Positions 33,230 to 42,260 of a DNA stretch of 58,511 nucleotides are shown piece after piece. Origin of the DNA: Bacteroidaceae bacterium (lineage in GTDB: Bacteria; Bacteroidota; Bacteroidia; Bacteroidales; Bacteroidaceae). The DNA lies in assembly GCA_017428785.1 (NCBI GenBank), contig JAFRQD010000053.1, positions 1-58,511 of the forward strand. Reading direction: 5' to 3'. The translations under genes were made by a program, and so were the position numbers. Each line of letters opens with the position of its first letter. The stretch's first letter is position 1. The notes below the pieces were generated by a model that saw nothing but the letters and a program-made list of their open reading frames with translations, was not told the DNA's origin and made no database searches.

Positions 33230-34978
33230 ATGGACATACAACTTATCAAAGAATGCGAAGCAAAAGCCCAGGCGTGGCTCGATTCGCCTTATTATGATGC
33301 AGAAACCAAAGCGGAAATCTCCGCTATGATGAAGAACGAGGACAAGACGGCTCTGGTGGATGCTTTCTATCAGAACCTGGAGTTCGGAACAGGCGGTCTG
33401 CGCGGCATTATGGGCGCTGGCACAAACCGCATGAACAAGTACATCGTCGGAATGGCCACTCAGGGCTTTGCCAACTACATCAATAGACAACGGACAACAG
33501 ACAACGGACAACAGTTGAGCGTGGTGGTCGGTCACGACTGCCGCAACAATGGCCGCCTCTTCGCTGAAACGGTTGCCAACATCTTCTCGGCCAACGGCAT
33601 TAAGGTATATCTCTTCGAGAGCCTCCGCCCGACGCCCGAGGTCAGCTTCGCCATCCGTCAGCTTGGCGCAAAGGCAGGCGTGAACGTGACTGCAAGCCAT
33701 AACCCCAAGGAATATAACGGCTACAAGGCTTATTGGGAAGACGGCGCTCAGGTGATTGCTCCCCATGATACCGGCATCATCGACGAGGTGAACAAGGTCC
33801 GCATCGAGGACGTTAAGTTCGAGGGCAATCCCGACCTCATCGAGATTATTGGCGGCGAGATGGACTTCGACTACATGACTGCCGTCAAGGAAGCCATGAT
33901 AGACCAGGACGTCATCCTGCGCCAGAAAGACCTCAACATCGTCTATAGCGCCATGCACGGCACGGGCCGCGTTATCGTGCCGCTTTGCCTGCGCAGCTGG
34001 GGCTTCCAGAACATCCATGTCGTGCCCGAACAGATGGTTGTGGACGGCAACTTCCCGACCGTGGTCAGCCCCAATCCCGAGAATGCCGAGGCCATGACCC
34101 TTGGCATGAAGCTTGGCACCAAACTCAATGCCGACCTCGTTGTAGCCACCGACCCCGACGCCGACCGCCTCGCCATCGTCTGCCGCGACAACAAGGGCGA
34201 GTGGATTATCATCAACGGCAACCAGACCTGCATGATGTTCTGCTACTACATCATCAAGAACAAGATAGCCCTCGGTCAATTGAAGCCGACGGATTTCCTC
34301 GTCAAGACCATTGTTACGACGGAGGTCATCACCAAGATGGCACAGAAGAACAATATCGAGCTGCGCGACTGCTACACGGGCTTCAAGTGGATTGCACGCG
34401 AGATTGCCATCAGCGAAGGCAAGCAGAAATACATCGGCGGCGGCGAGGAGAGCTTCGGCTTCCTGCCCTTCGACAAGGTGCGCGACAAGGATGCTCCAGC
34501 CAGCATCTGCCTCATTTGCGAGATTGCAGCATGGGCACGCGACAATGGCATGACGCTCTACGACCTCTTGATGCAGATCTACCTCGAGTATGGCTTCAGC
34601 TACGAGCACACCATCAATGTGGTAAAGCCGGGCAAGAGCGGTGCCGACGAGATCAAGGCGATGATGGAAGACTTCCGCAACAATCCCATCACCGAGATTG
34701 CAGGCAGCAAGGTTGTCCTCGCCAAAGACTTCAAGACGCTCAAGGCCCGCGATGGCGAAGGCAAGGAAACGGCTCTCGACATGCCAGCAACGAGCAACGT
34801 GCTGCAGTACTTCTGTGAAGACGGCACGAAGGTAAGCGTCCGTCCCAGCGGCACAGAGCCCAAGATTAAGTTCTACCTCGAAATCAAGGACACGATGGGC
34901 TGCCCGAACTGCTATGCTTCTTGCGTAGAGAAGGCAAAGGCCAAGGTCGAGGAGATAAAGAAGTCGATGAGATTGTAA
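33230..34978 (+). CDS. Phosphoglucomutase/phosphomannomutase
   Basis: 582 residues from ATG 33230 (MDIQLIKECEAKAQAWLDSP); an upstream ATG at 33179 overlaps the promoter and is rejected. It is an alpha-D-phosphohexomutase with NVTASHNPKEYNGYKAYWED (phosphoserine loop), ATDPDADRLAIV (metal loop), GGGEESFGFLP (sugar loop) and RPSGTEPKIKFYLE (phosphate loop). It interconverts hexose 1- and 6-phosphates, feeding glycogen and cell-envelope sugars. Residues 86-95 (QRTTDNGQQ region) are encoded by a perfect 14-bp tandem duplication. Its stop overlaps the nudC start (TAATG). Confidence 0.93.
   Translation: MDIQLIKECEAKAQAWLDSPYYDAETKAEISAMMKNEDKTALVDAFYQNLEFGTGGLRGIMGAGTNRMNKYIVGMATQGFANYINRQRTTDNGQQLSVVVGHDCRNNGRLFAETVANIFSANGIKVYLFESLRPTPEVSFAIRQLGAKAGVNVTASHNPKEYNGYKAYWEDGAQVIAPHDTGIIDEVNKVRIEDVKFEGNPDLIEIIGGEMDFDYMTAVKEAMIDQDVILRQKDLNIVYSAMHGTGRVIVPLCLRSWGFQNIHVVPEQMVVDGNFPTVVSPNPENAEAMTLGMKLGTKLNADLVVATDPDADRLAIVCRDNKGEWIIINGNQTCMMFCYYIIKNKIALGQLKPTDFLVKTIVTTEVITKMAQKNNIELRDCYTGFKWIAREIAISEGKQKYIGGGEESFGFLPFDKVRDKDAPASICLICEIAAWARDNGMTLYDLLMQIYLEYGFSYEHTINVVKPGKSGADEIKAMMEDFRNNPITEIAGSKVVLAKDFKTLKARDGEGKETALDMPATSNVLQYFCEDGTKVSVRPSGTEPKIKFYLEIKDTMGCPNCYASCVEKAKAKVEEIKKSMRL
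33485..33512 (+). repeat. 14-bp tandem repeat inside the phosphohexomutase gene
   Basis: AGACAACGGACAAC occurs twice in direct succession (33485-33498, 33499-33512). Fourteen is not a multiple of three, so each copy is read in a different frame. The encoded segment lies in a loop just before the conserved VVVGHDCRNNGRL segment. Confidence 0.85.
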
Positions 34979-35835
34979 TGAGCAACCCCCTCCCTGCTCC
35001 CCCTTTGGGGGAGTGCCTCAATGCCGCCTCGCCGCTCCAAAGTACTCCCCCAAAGGGGGAGCGGAGAGGCGGCAGGTACTTCCTCTTCTGCCAAGGCGAC
35101 ATCCTTCTCACCAAAGAAGGAACAATACCCTGTGGCGACACGCCTCCCATCGAGTTGAAACCTTGGGAAGAAGTAACCGTATTAAAGCACTCCCCAAAAG
35201 GGGGAGCGGGGAGGGGGCTGCTTGTCGGCTTGTTATCCCATCCCGTTACGGATAGGGAAGACCTGCAAATGGTGCCGCTCAGAAAGACGTTCCACATCCT
35301 TTCTGCCGAGGACTATCAGCTCGCAGGAAAGTGTGCCGAGTTGGTCTATTTCCATCAGAACAGCAAGTTCTGCGGCGTTTGCGGTGGCGAGATGCGCTGG
35401 CAAACGGAAATCAGCAAGCAATGTAAGGAATGCGGCAAGGAGCTTTGGCCGAGCCTGGCGACTGCCATTATCGTTCGTGTCACCCGAGGCGACGAGATAC
35501 TCATGGTGCATGCCCATAACTTTAGGGACAGGCACTACGGCCTCGTTGCGGGCTTTGTCGAAACGGGCGAAACGCTGGAAGAATGCGTACAAAGGGAAGT
35601 TTGGGAAGAGACGCAGCTTCGCATCACCAACATTCGTTACTTTGCCTCGCAGCCCTGGCCTTATCCGAGCGGCCTGATGGTTGGCTTTACGGCTGACTAT
35701 CTCTCGGGAGAAATAGAACTCCAAAAAGCTGAGTTAAGCGACGGCGGGTGGTACAAACGCGACAATCTTCCTTTCCTCCCCGACCCGTCTTCAATAGCGT
35801 ATCGGCTTATTATGGACTGGGCGTCGCATGATTAG
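34978..35835 (+). CDS. nudC: NADH/NAD-capped-RNA pyrophosphatase NudC with repeat-derived inserts
   Basis: 285 residues from the ATG overlapping the previous stop (TAATG). A zinc ribbon (CGVCGGEMRW, CKECGKELWP), a Nudix box (GxVETGETLEE to REVWEET) and SQPWPYPSGLMVGF, the NudC signature, are all present. NudC cleaves NAD(H) and removes NAD caps from RNA. The N-terminus (SNPLPAPPLGECLN to TPPKGERRGG) and a second segment (KHSPKGGAGRGLL) are translated G-rich palindromic repeats, absent from normal NudC, whose first strand appears here as YFLFCQGDILLTKEG. Its 3' end overlaps the potassium-channel gene by 26 bp. Confidence 0.9.
   Translation: MSNPLPAPPLGECLNAASPLQSTPPKGERRGGRYFLFCQGDILLTKEGTIPCGDTPPIELKPWEEVTVLKHSPKGGAGRGLLVGLLSHPVTDREDLQMVPLRKTFHILSAEDYQLAGKCAELVYFHQNSKFCGVCGGEMRWQTEISKQCKECGKELWPSLATAIIVRVTRGDEILMVHAHNFRDRHYGLVAGFVETGETLEECVQREVWEETQLRITNIRYFASQPWPYPSGLMVGFTADYLSGEIELQKAELSDGGWYKRDNLPFLPDPSSIAYRLIMDWASHD
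34984..35074 (+). repeat. Paired G-rich palindromes inside the nudC 5' coding region
   Basis: GCTCCCCCTTTGGGGGAGT (34995-35013) and its inverse ACTCCCCCAAAGGGGGAGC (35044-35062) are each palindromes and together form a large inverted repeat. The left arm in reverse matches the repeat at 35187-35220. The block is read through in frame by nudC. Confidence 0.85.
35187..35220 (+). repeat. Second G-rich palindromic insert inside nudC
   Basis: GCACTCCCCAAAAGGGGGAG followed by CGGGGAGGGGGCTG matches the right arm of the repeat at 35041-35074 at most positions. It encodes HSPKGGAGRGL within NudC. Confidence 0.85.
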
Positions 35836-36619
35836 TGGCTTCTGCATTCGTCTTTGCCCTTGCCAGCCTCTCTTTTTCCTTTTCTTTCTTTCGTTCAATC
35901 TTGTGGAGCTCGTCGAGATAGCTTGCCGTGATGATGCCGGAAGGTAGGGCGATGACGGCTATGCCGAATATAGCCGAGAACATGCTTATCAGTCGTCCCA
36001 GGTCTGTTGCCGGGGTGAGGTCGCCATAACCTACCGTCGTCAGCGTTACCGTGGACCAATAGAGCGCATCGAGAAACGAGCGAAATGTCTCCTCTCCGGT
36101 ATAGGGATTGACGCGAGGCTCGAAGTTGAACATCACGAGTGCCGTCACAAAAATGTAGGTCATTGCAAAGAACAAGACCGACGCAAGTACCTTCCTTTCT
36201 TTCTTCAGCACGTCGAAGAAGATGAATACCTGTTCGGAATAGCGCAAGGCCTTCAGCAGTCGTAAGGTCTTGAGCATGCGAAGGGTACGCAGAATCTTGA
36301 ACTTGTTGCCCAGAATGTGGAAGCTCGGCAGGATGGAAAGCAAGTCGATAATCGCCCAGAAGCTGTAGGGATAGCTCACGAACGAGTGTTTCCCTTGCTT
36401 CAAGCGGAAGTCGGCCGTTATCCATCGAAGTATGTAGTCGATGATAAAGACTGTTGTCGTGAAGGCCTCAAGATAAGTGAAATAGAGATGATGTTCCCAG
36501 AACATGAGGGGCACCACGCTCAAAATGATGGTAAGAAACATGAAGACATCGTAGAGATGGCTCCACACATTCGTACCTTCATCGATTTCGATAATCTCGT
36601 ATAGCTGTTTGCGTGTCAT
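35810..36619 (-). CDS. Voltage-gated-type potassium channel (ion transporter family)
   Basis: 269 residues from ATG 36619 (MTRKQLYEIIE); the longer frame to 36730 would start upstream of the promoter. Six transmembrane segments include an S4-like helix with regularly spaced Arg/Lys (KILRTLRMLKTLRLLKALR) and a pore loop with the selectivity filter TLTTVGYGDLTP. A charged Lys/Glu tail follows. It is a one-subunit Kv-type K+ channel of the inner membrane, expected to act as a tetramer. It converges on nudC with a 26-bp overlap of the coding ends. Confidence 0.9.
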   Translation of the reverse strand: MTRKQLYEIIEIDEGTNVWSHLYDVFMFLTIILSVVPLMFWEHHLYFTYLEAFTTTVFIIDYILRWITADFRLKQGKHSFVSYPYSFWAIIDLLSILPSFHILGNKFKILRTLRMLKTLRLLKALRYSEQVFIFFDVLKKERKVLASVLFFAMTYIFVTALVMFNFEPRVNPYTGEETFRSFLDALYWSTVTLTTVGYGDLTPATDLGRLISMFSAIFGIAVIALPSGIITASYLDELHKIERKKEKEKERLARAKTNAEATNHATPSP

Positions 36620-36637
36620 GACGTGAAACTTTTGCTG

Positions 36638-36645
36638 CAAAAGTA
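36638..36645 (-). promoter_or_regulatory. -7 box TACTTTTG for the channel gene
   Basis: The reverse strand reads TCGTACTTTTGCAGC, 18 bp before the channel ATG, giving a very short leader. Confidence 0.55.
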
Positions 36646-36728
36646 CGAAATATTGCGATAACTGCCAAATAATAAGAGGAGAAATCGCGTTTGCAGTCGT
36701 CGAGGCAGACTTGGCAAGGAATGTTTTC

Positions 36729-36792
36729 AAAGATAACGTGCTTAGTTTGCAAACTTAACGTGCTTAGTTTGGCATTTTAGCGTGTTATCTTT
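36729..36792. repeat. Inverted repeat with internal CGTGCTTAGTT direct repeats
   Basis: AAAGATAAC (36729-36737) and GTTATCTTT (36784-36792) form perfect 9-bp outer arms. Inside, AACGTGCTTAGTTTG is repeated at 36735-36749 and 36757-36771, and GTTTGCAAAC is palindromic. The right arm overlaps the last codons and TAA of the lipoprotein gene. CGTGCTTAGTT also occurs in the hairpin after gdhA (20865-20875). Confidence 0.6.
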
Positions 36793-37282
36793 TCTCTTTA
36801 CCCTTGCTTCCTTGGGCAGCTTTGTGTGGCTGGTGGCTTATCTTGATGAACTCCCTTAGGTCTTCAATCTTGTAGAATCCGCCAACGTGAATGATGATGT
36901 ATCTGCATCCGTCGAATTCAATTACCGCATCCTTGTAGCCGTCTTCGTACTCCCAAAGTCGTATGGCGATGGCTTTGTTCAGTGCCATCTTCATGAAGAA
37001 GTTGCTCGAAATGTCGAGAACCTTGCTCGGCTTCAGTTTCTTGTATCCCTTTATCTGCTGGTATTCTTCGATGAAATGCCTGACGAGATAGACCGAATCG
37101 TTGAAGTCGAAGTTCTCCGAGACCTTCAAACTCGGGCTTTTGTGGAAGGAGCCCAACAGGTCCTCGTAAACTATCGCTGGATTGTTCCTGTACCTTTTCA
37201 GCAGATTCTCCAGGTCTTGATTCTGAGCCCTACACGATATGACCGCAAAAAGTGCTAATATAAATAATGTGTATCGGTTCAT
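36785..37282 (-). CDS. Small secreted protein or lipoprotein of unknown function
   Basis: 165 residues. The N-terminus [20 protein letters not shown] is a signal sequence whose VISC could be a lipobox; cleavage after RAQ by signal peptidase I is the alternative. The mature part is mixed alpha/beta with a Lys-rich C-terminus. It starts inside the uvrA stop (ATGA-type overlap), so it is the third gene of the minus-strand operon with uvrA and the type B sorting-domain protein. I cannot assign a function. Confidence 0.8.
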   Translation of the reverse strand: MNRYTLFILALFAVISCRAQNQDLENLLKRYRNNPAIVYEDLLGSFHKSPSLKVSENFDFNDSVYLVRHFIEEYQQIKGYKKLKPSKVLDISSNFFMKMALNKAIAIRLWEYEDGYKDAVIEFDGCRYIIIHVGGFYKIEDLREFIKISHQPHKAAQGSKGKEKR

Positions 37283-40149
37283 TTTGTGTGTTCTTCTTTT
37301 GGAATACCGCAGTAGAGAATCTCTCCGCCCCTGCGTCCGCCGCCAGGTCCCATCTCGATAATCCAGTCGGCAGAGCGGATAATGTCGGGATTGTGCTCAA
37401 TGACGATGATGGTGTTGCCCTTATCTACGAGTTTGCCAAGCACTTCGAGCAAGACGCGTATGTCCTCGAAATGAAGTCCTGTCGTAGGTTCGTCGAGGAT
37501 ATAGAGCGTGCGGCCCGTATCTCTTCGGGCAAGTTCGGCAGCCAGCTTGACGCGCTGACTCTCGCCTCCGGAAAGGGTGTTGCTGGGCTGACCGAGTTTG
37601 ATGTAACCCAAGCCCACTTCCTGCAATACCTTTATCTTATTGAGGATTGCGGGCTGATTCTGAAAGAACTCGACTGCCTGATTGATGGTCATGTCCAGGA
37701 CATCCGCGATACTCTTGCCCCTGAAACGCACCTCGAGCGTCTCTCTGTTGTAGCGTTTCCCACGGCATTCCTCGCAAGGCACGAAGACATCGGGCAGGAA
37801 GTTCATCTCGATGGTGCGGTAACCGTTGCCGCCACATGTTTCGCAACGGCCGCCTTTCACATTGAAAGAGAATCGGCCGGGCTTGTAACCTCGAATCCTT
37901 GCCTCGGGAAGTTCCACGAACAGCTTGCGTATGTCGGTAAAGACATCTGTGTAAGTTGCTGGATTAGAGCGGGGAGTACGTCCCAATGGACTTTGGTCGA
38001 CATTGATTACTTTGTCGATATTCTCCAATCCTTCAATGGAGGAATAGGGCAGAGGCTCTGTAAGGGAACGGTAGAAATGCTTGCTGAGGATGGGGTAGAG
38101 CGTTTCGCTGATGAGCGAACTCTTGCCGCTTCCACTCACGCCCGTTATGCAAATGAGTTTGCCAAGCGGTATCTCTACATCTATATTCTTAAGGTTGTGA
38201 CCGCTCGCGCCCTTTATCGTCAACGAAAGGCCGTTGCCTTTTCTGTATTCAGAAGGTGGGTCGATGGTCAATTTGTTCTTCAGGTATTTGCTGGTCAGCG
38301 TGTCTTTTGTCAGCATTTCCTTGTAGGTTCCTTGGAAGACGACCTCTCCTCCCCGACGACCTGCAAGGGGACCTATATCGACGATGTAGTCGGCATTTTC
38401 CATCATCTCTCGGTCATGCTCCACGACAAGCACGGTGTTGCCTGCATCTCGAAGTGCCTTGAGCGAACGGATGAGCTTGATATTGTCGCGCTGATGAAGG
38501 CCGATGCTTGGTTCGTCGAGAATGTAGAGGACACCTACCAGCTGGCTTCCAATCTGTGTTGCAAGGCGAATGCGCTGGCTCTCGCCGCCGGAAAGACTCA
38601 TCGAAGGACGGGAAAGGGAAAGATAGTCAAGCCCAACATCAAGCAGGAACTTCAATCTGGTCTTGATTTCCTTTGTGATTTCTGCCGCAATAGCCTGCTG
38701 GCGTTTGCTAATCCTGGCATCCAAACCGTCGAGCCATTCGTAGAGCTGACTGAGTTCAAGGGCAGAGATTTCGGCGATGTTCTTGCCGTCGAGAAGGAAA
38801 TGCAGCGACTCTTTTCTCAATCGCTGGCCCTTGCATTCCGGACATTCGCAGATGCCGCTGAATTGCTCTGCCCATTTCTGAGCCGCAGTTCCCAAGTCAG
38901 AATCTTTCATCTGCTCAATGTACTTGACCAATCCTCCGAATTCCGTAAAGACATCATTTGTGGTCTTTGCTTTGCTTGCGGGAATGCGGAGACGCTCAGG
39001 ACTGCCTTCCAAAATCTCGTCAATCGCTTCATCGGGAACCTCGCCAAGCGGTGTGTCTATCGTGCAGCCATATTCTTCGAGTACGGCTTCCACTTGCCAG
39101 AAGATCATTGCCTGTCGTGCTTTCCCGAGAGGAGCAAAGCCGCCGTCCTTGAGCGAAAGGGCAGGGTCGGGGATGACCTTGTTGCGGTCGATAATATGCA
39201 CGAATCCCAATCCCTTGCAACGCGGGCAAGCGCCTTGAGGACTGTTGAACGAGAAGTCGTGAGGAGCAGGGTCGTGATATGAAATGCCGCTTGTCGGGCA
39301 CATCAAATGCTTGCTGTAATGCCGCACGTCGTTGGTGTCGATATCGCAGACGAGCATCTCGCCTTCGCCTTGCTTCATGGCAATTGCTACGCTTTGGACA
39401 AGCCTTTTGTCGTCCTTGTCTTGAACTTTCAGGCGGTCGATGACGACCTCGATGCTATGGTTGCGGTAGCGGTCGAGCTTCATGTCCGGCACCACCTCCT
39501 GCATCTCGCCATCTATCCGAGCATAAAGATAGCCTTTGCGTCGGATGGTTTCGAAGAGTTCCTTGTAGTGTCCCTTGCGGTTCTTGACGAGCGGAGCAAG
39601 CAGTATGATGCGTTTGCCAAGGTATTCGCTCAGGAGCAAGCCAAGGATTTGTTCTTCGGTATAGCGCACCATCTTTTCGCCGCTAACATAAGAATATGCT
39701 TCGGCGGTTCGTGCATAAAGGAGACGAAGGAAGTCGTAGATTTCGGTTGTTGTGCCGACCGTGCTTCGAGGGTTCTTGTTGGTGGTCTTCTGCTCGATGC
39801 TTATGACGGGGCTCAAGCCAGTAATCTTATCGACATCGGGCCTTTCCATTCCGCCGAGAAAGTTGCGTGCATAGGCGCTGAAGGTTTCGATATAGCGACG
39901 TTGCCCCTCTGCATAAATGGTATCGAAAGCCAAAGATGACTTGCCGCTGCCGCTCAAACCGGTAATGACGGTAAGGCTGCCTCGCGGAATCTCTACATCT
40001 ATATTTTTTAGATTATGGACGCGGGCGCCTTCGATGGAAAGGTAGGAATGTGAAGAGGCTAAAGAGCGAGGCTCGTTTTCGCTTTTTAATCTTTTCACCT
40101 TTTCACCTTTTTGGTCATTCTTCTGTGGTGCCGCCTTCGTTCTCGCCAT
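37279..40149 (-). CDS. uvrA: Excinuclease ABC subunit A
   Basis: 956 residues from ATG 40149 ([12 protein letters not shown]). It has two ABC ATPase modules with [20 protein letters not shown] and [17 protein letters not shown], signatures [16 protein letters not shown] and [16 protein letters not shown], and zinc motifs ([38 protein letters not shown]). It recognises DNA damage for nucleotide-excision repair. Residues about 12-25 ([12 protein letters not shown] region) come from an AAAAGGTGAAAAGGTGAAAAG repeat. Its start overlaps the end of the upstream gene by 35 bp, and its stop overlaps the next start. Confidence 0.95.
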   Translation of the reverse strand: MARTKAAPQKNDQKGEKVKRLKSENEPRSLASSHSYLSIEGARVHNLKNIDVEIPRGSLTVITGLSGSGKSSLAFDTIYAEGQRRYIETFSAYARNFLGGMERPDVDKITGLSPVISIEQKTTNKNPRSTVGTTTEIYDFLRLLYARTAEAYSYVSGEKMVRYTEEQILGLLLSEYLGKRIILLAPLVKNRKGHYKELFETIRRKGYLYARIDGEMQEVVPDMKLDRYRNHSIEVVIDRLKVQDKDDKRLVQSVAIAMKQGEGEMLVCDIDTNDVRHYSKHLMCPTSGISYHDPAPHDFSFNSPQGACPRCKGLGFVHIIDRNKVIPDPALSLKDGGFAPLGKARQAMIFWQVEAVLEEYGCTIDTPLGEVPDEAIDEILEGSPERLRIPASKAKTTNDVFTEFGGLVKYIEQMKDSDLGTAAQKWAEQFSGICECPECKGQRLRKESLHFLLDGKNIAEISALELSQLYEWLDGLDARISKRQQAIAAEITKEIKTRLKFLLDVGLDYLSLSRPSMSLSGGESQRIRLATQIGSQLVGVLYILDEPSIGLHQRDNIKLIRSLKALRDAGNTVLVVEHDREMMENADYIVDIGPLAGRRGGEVVFQGTYKEMLTKDTLTSKYLKNKLTIDPPSEYRKGNGLSLTIKGASGHNLKNIDVEIPLGKLICITGVSGSGKSSLISETLYPILSKHFYRSLTEPLPYSSIEGLENIDKVINVDQSPLGRTPRSNPATYTDVFTDIRKLFVELPEARIRGYKPGRFSFNVKGGRCETCGGNGYRTIEMNFLPDVFVPCEECRGKRYNRETLEVRFRGKSIADVLDMTINQAVEFFQNQPAILNKIKVLQEVGLGYIKLGQPSNTLSGGESQRVKLAAELARRDTGRTLYILDEPTTGLHFEDIRVLLEVLGKLVDKGNTIIVIEHNPDIIRSADWIIEMGPGGGRRGGEILYCGIPKEEHTK
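40084..40113 (-). repeat. AAAAGGTGAAAAGG repeat inside the uvrA 5' end
   Basis: On the coding strand the unit AAAAAGGTG is repeated and degenerates into AAAAGATTAAAAAG. The same T-strand pattern (CTTTTCACCTTTT) encodes the signal peptide of the CE15 esterase at 53617-53697. Confidence 0.7.
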
Positions 40150-40852
40150 TATTGTAGCCGGAGATGACGTTGATGGCTTTCTTGATGTTGTAGTCGATGC
40201 CGTCGCTTCCCTTTGCAGAGACGTTAAGGAAATAAACGCCATCAGGCACGACTTTGCCATCTACCTTGCCGTCCCAACAACCATGTACCTCGTCCCAAGA
40301 ATAAAGTTTCTGTCCCCAACGGTTGAATATGGCTGCATGGAACTTTATGATGCCTTTGTAGCCCTCTTTGGGTCTGAGCTCATCGTTTCGGTCGTCGCCG
40401 TTTGGCGAGATGCCGTTGGGGAAATCCAGCTGGCTGTTGCTCAGAGTAAAGGTGATGAACTTTGCATCTTCTCCCTCTTGTGGGAATTCGTAATCCTCCA
40501 CGCCATCTTCGCCATAGAAGATTGCTTTTAGCTGTACGGTATAGCTGCCGGCTTCGGTGAAATCGAATTCAAAGCTGTCGTCGTTACGACGTACCAGAAT
40601 GTTGCTTGGCTCGTCTGTTTTCCACATTGTCCATTCGTACCAGACCTGGCTCTTGAAGCCATCGGGGACGGTTGGGTTTGCGGTGAACACCACGCGGAAA
40701 GGATTGTTCAGGGTCTGTCCGTTTACGTCGCCTGTTATCTCTTCGCCTTTTTCGTCAACAGAATAATAAGTGCCGAGAGGGTCGACTGTTGGTATCTGCG
40801 CCCATGCCAAGAGAGGCAAAAGAGCAAGGAAAAAGAATAAAATGCGCTTCAT
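40115..40852 (-). CDS. T9SS type B sorting domain (CHU_C-like) secreted protein
   Basis: 245 residues from ATG 40852 (MKRILFFFLALLPLLAWAQ, signal peptide); upstream ATGs at 40861 and 40903 are less plausible given the promoter at 40870-40877. An Ig-like segment is followed by a C-terminal domain with NGISPNGDDRNDELRP, IFNRWGQKLYSWDE and PDGVYFLNVSAKG. This is the gliding-motility-associated C-terminal domain that directs type IX secretion. Its partner and role are unknown. It is the first gene of the operon with uvrA. Confidence 0.88.
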   Translation of the reverse strand: MKRILFFFLALLPLLAWAQIPTVDPLGTYYSVDEKGEEITGDVNGQTLNNPFRVVFTANPTVPDGFKSQVWYEWTMWKTDEPSNILVRRNDDSFEFDFTEAGSYTVQLKAIFYGEDGVEDYEFPQEGEDAKFITFTLSNSQLDFPNGISPNGDDRNDELRPKEGYKGIIKFHAAIFNRWGQKLYSWDEVHGCWDGKVDGKVVPDGVYFLNVSAKGSDGIDYNIKKAINVISGYNNGENEGGTTEE

Positions 40853-40869
40853 TCGATACATATTTTGGG

Positions 40870-40877
40870 CAAAAATA
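40870..40877 (-). promoter_or_regulatory. -7 box TATTTTTG for the type B protein-uvrA operon
   Basis: The reverse strand reads TTTGTATTTTTGCCC, 17 bp before the ATG at 40852, back-to-back with the promoter at 40922-40929. Confidence 0.55.
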
Positions 40878-40921
40878 CAAAAAAACCTTGAAATATGAGT
40901 CATGTTTTATGAATTATTTTA

Positions 40922-40929
40922 TACCTTTG
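40922..40929 (+). promoter_or_regulatory. -7 box TACCTTTG for the LysM gene, almost on top of its start
   Basis: TATACCTTTGCATAAATG: the -7 word ends 5 bp before the ATG at 40935, so the mRNA would have almost no leader. Confidence 0.65.
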
Positions 40930-40934
40930 CATAA

Positions 40935-42260
40935 ATGAAACGAATTTTAATACTCCTTTATTGCCTTTTGCCGCTGCTTTTATGCGCTCAAGGCATACTT
41001 TCGACGCTCGATGACATGCATAAGGTCGTCAAGGGCGAGACATGGGAGAGTATTGCAGCCGGTCACGGCATATCTGTTCCCGACCTTCGGGCTGCCAATC
41101 CTGATGTCGCCAAGAAGAAAAAGCTCAAGAAAGGCACCTTGCTGATTCTCCCCCGCAAGCCCCAGCTTCCCGAATATGCGCCGGTGGCTGAAGAGCCAGC
41201 AGAGCCTGCTCCCGTCATCCGCACATCCATTCCCGACCTGAAGGTTGGTGTCTTGCTTCCGCTCAGCGACAAGAATATGGTGGAGTTTTACCGAGGCATG
41301 CTGATGGCTGCCGATAGTGTTCGGAAGAGCGGCGTCAATCTTGACATTCATGCCTGGGATTGCGGTTCTACGGCGGCCCAAGTGGAGGCGCTGCTGCCCA
41401 ATCTCAGCGAACTGGACATTATCTTCGGCCCAAAGGATGTCACCCAGATTTTGCCAGTTGCAGAGCGTTGCAGAGAGCATGGCATCCGGCTCGTCCTGCC
41501 GTTCTATAGCGGGCAAGCGCTACAGGACTATCCGCTCGTTTATAATGCCACAGCCTCGAGCACAGTCCTTTTTGGCGCTGCGGTCGAGAAGTTGATGAAG
41601 TTCTATCCCGACAAGAATTATGTTATCGTTCAGAGCGGAAAGGAGGACAAGAAAGGGAAAATCCTTCGCGAGACGCTTGTCGATGCCCTCGGGCAGCACT
41701 CTGTTTCCCCAAGGACGCTTGCCCTCGAAAGCGACGATTTTGCCTACGAATCTGCCTTCAACCAGTTTCGCGACAATATGATTGTCATCGACGACACCGG
41801 CATTCCCTCTCTCAACATCCTTCTCGCCCACCTCAAGACTTTCCGCCAGACGCATCCCCAGTACCGCCTCTCGCTGCTGGGCTATGCCGATTGGCTGGAC
41901 GATGCGGACAGGCTCATGGAAGACCTCTTCGCTTCCGATACCTACATCATCAGTCCTTATTATTATAATGTTCTGGACAACAGGATAAAGCGTTTCGAAC
42001 GTATTTATGCCCGAAATTTCCGAGCGTATATCGGGAAGGACAATCCCCGCTATGCCGCTTTGGGATTCGACATCGCTCTCTATTTTCTGTCGGGCGTCAG
42101 CAGCATGGGCGACACTTTCGAGCAGATGCAGGGCAGCCTCAGGCAAGAGCCCTATCAGAATTGGTTCCGCTTCGAGCCTGGAACAGGGCTGAGCCTTTCC
42201 AACAAATTCGTACAGTTCATCCACCATACAACCGACAACAAGATAGAGCTCATCCGATGA
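40935..42260 (+). CDS. LysM domain fused to a type I periplasmic-binding-protein fold
   Basis: 441 residues: signal peptide (MKRILILLYCLLPLLLCAQ), one LysM domain at about 28-73 (HKVVKGETWESIAAGHGISV to LLILP), a Pro/Glu linker, then a two-lobed periplasmic-binding domain beginning KVGVLLPLSDKNMVEFYRGM (about 103-440). LysM would anchor it to peptidoglycan. The binding domain resembles branched-chain amino-acid receptors and, in fold, the C-terminal domain of LpoA, but no transporter genes are adjacent. It overlaps the next gene by 4 bp (ATGA). Confidence 0.85.
   Translation: MKRILILLYCLLPLLLCAQGILSTLDDMHKVVKGETWESIAAGHGISVPDLRAANPDVAKKKKLKKGTLLILPRKPQLPEYAPVAEEPAEPAPVIRTSIPDLKVGVLLPLSDKNMVEFYRGMLMAADSVRKSGVNLDIHAWDCGSTAAQVEALLPNLSELDIIFGPKDVTQILPVAERCREHGIRLVLPFYSGQALQDYPLVYNATASSTVLFGAAVEKLMKFYPDKNYVIVQSGKEDKKGKILRETLVDALGQHSVSPRTLALESDDFAYESAFNQFRDNMIVIDDTGIPSLNILLAHLKTFRQTHPQYRLSLLGYADWLDDADRLMEDLFASDTYIISPYYYNVLDNRIKRFERIYARNFRAYIGKDNPRYAALGFDIALYFLSGVSSMGDTFEQMQGSLRQEPYQNWFRFEPGTGLSLSNKFVQFIHHTTDNKIELIR

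Noticed and set aside
36620-36730. Longer N-terminus for the potassium channel
   Set aside because: The -7 box at 36638-36645 lies inside it, so the mRNA starts later.
40150-40260. Upstream start for uvrA (36 extra codons)
   Set aside because: The extra residues are the out-of-frame reading of the upstream sorting-domain gene and match no UvrA N-terminus.
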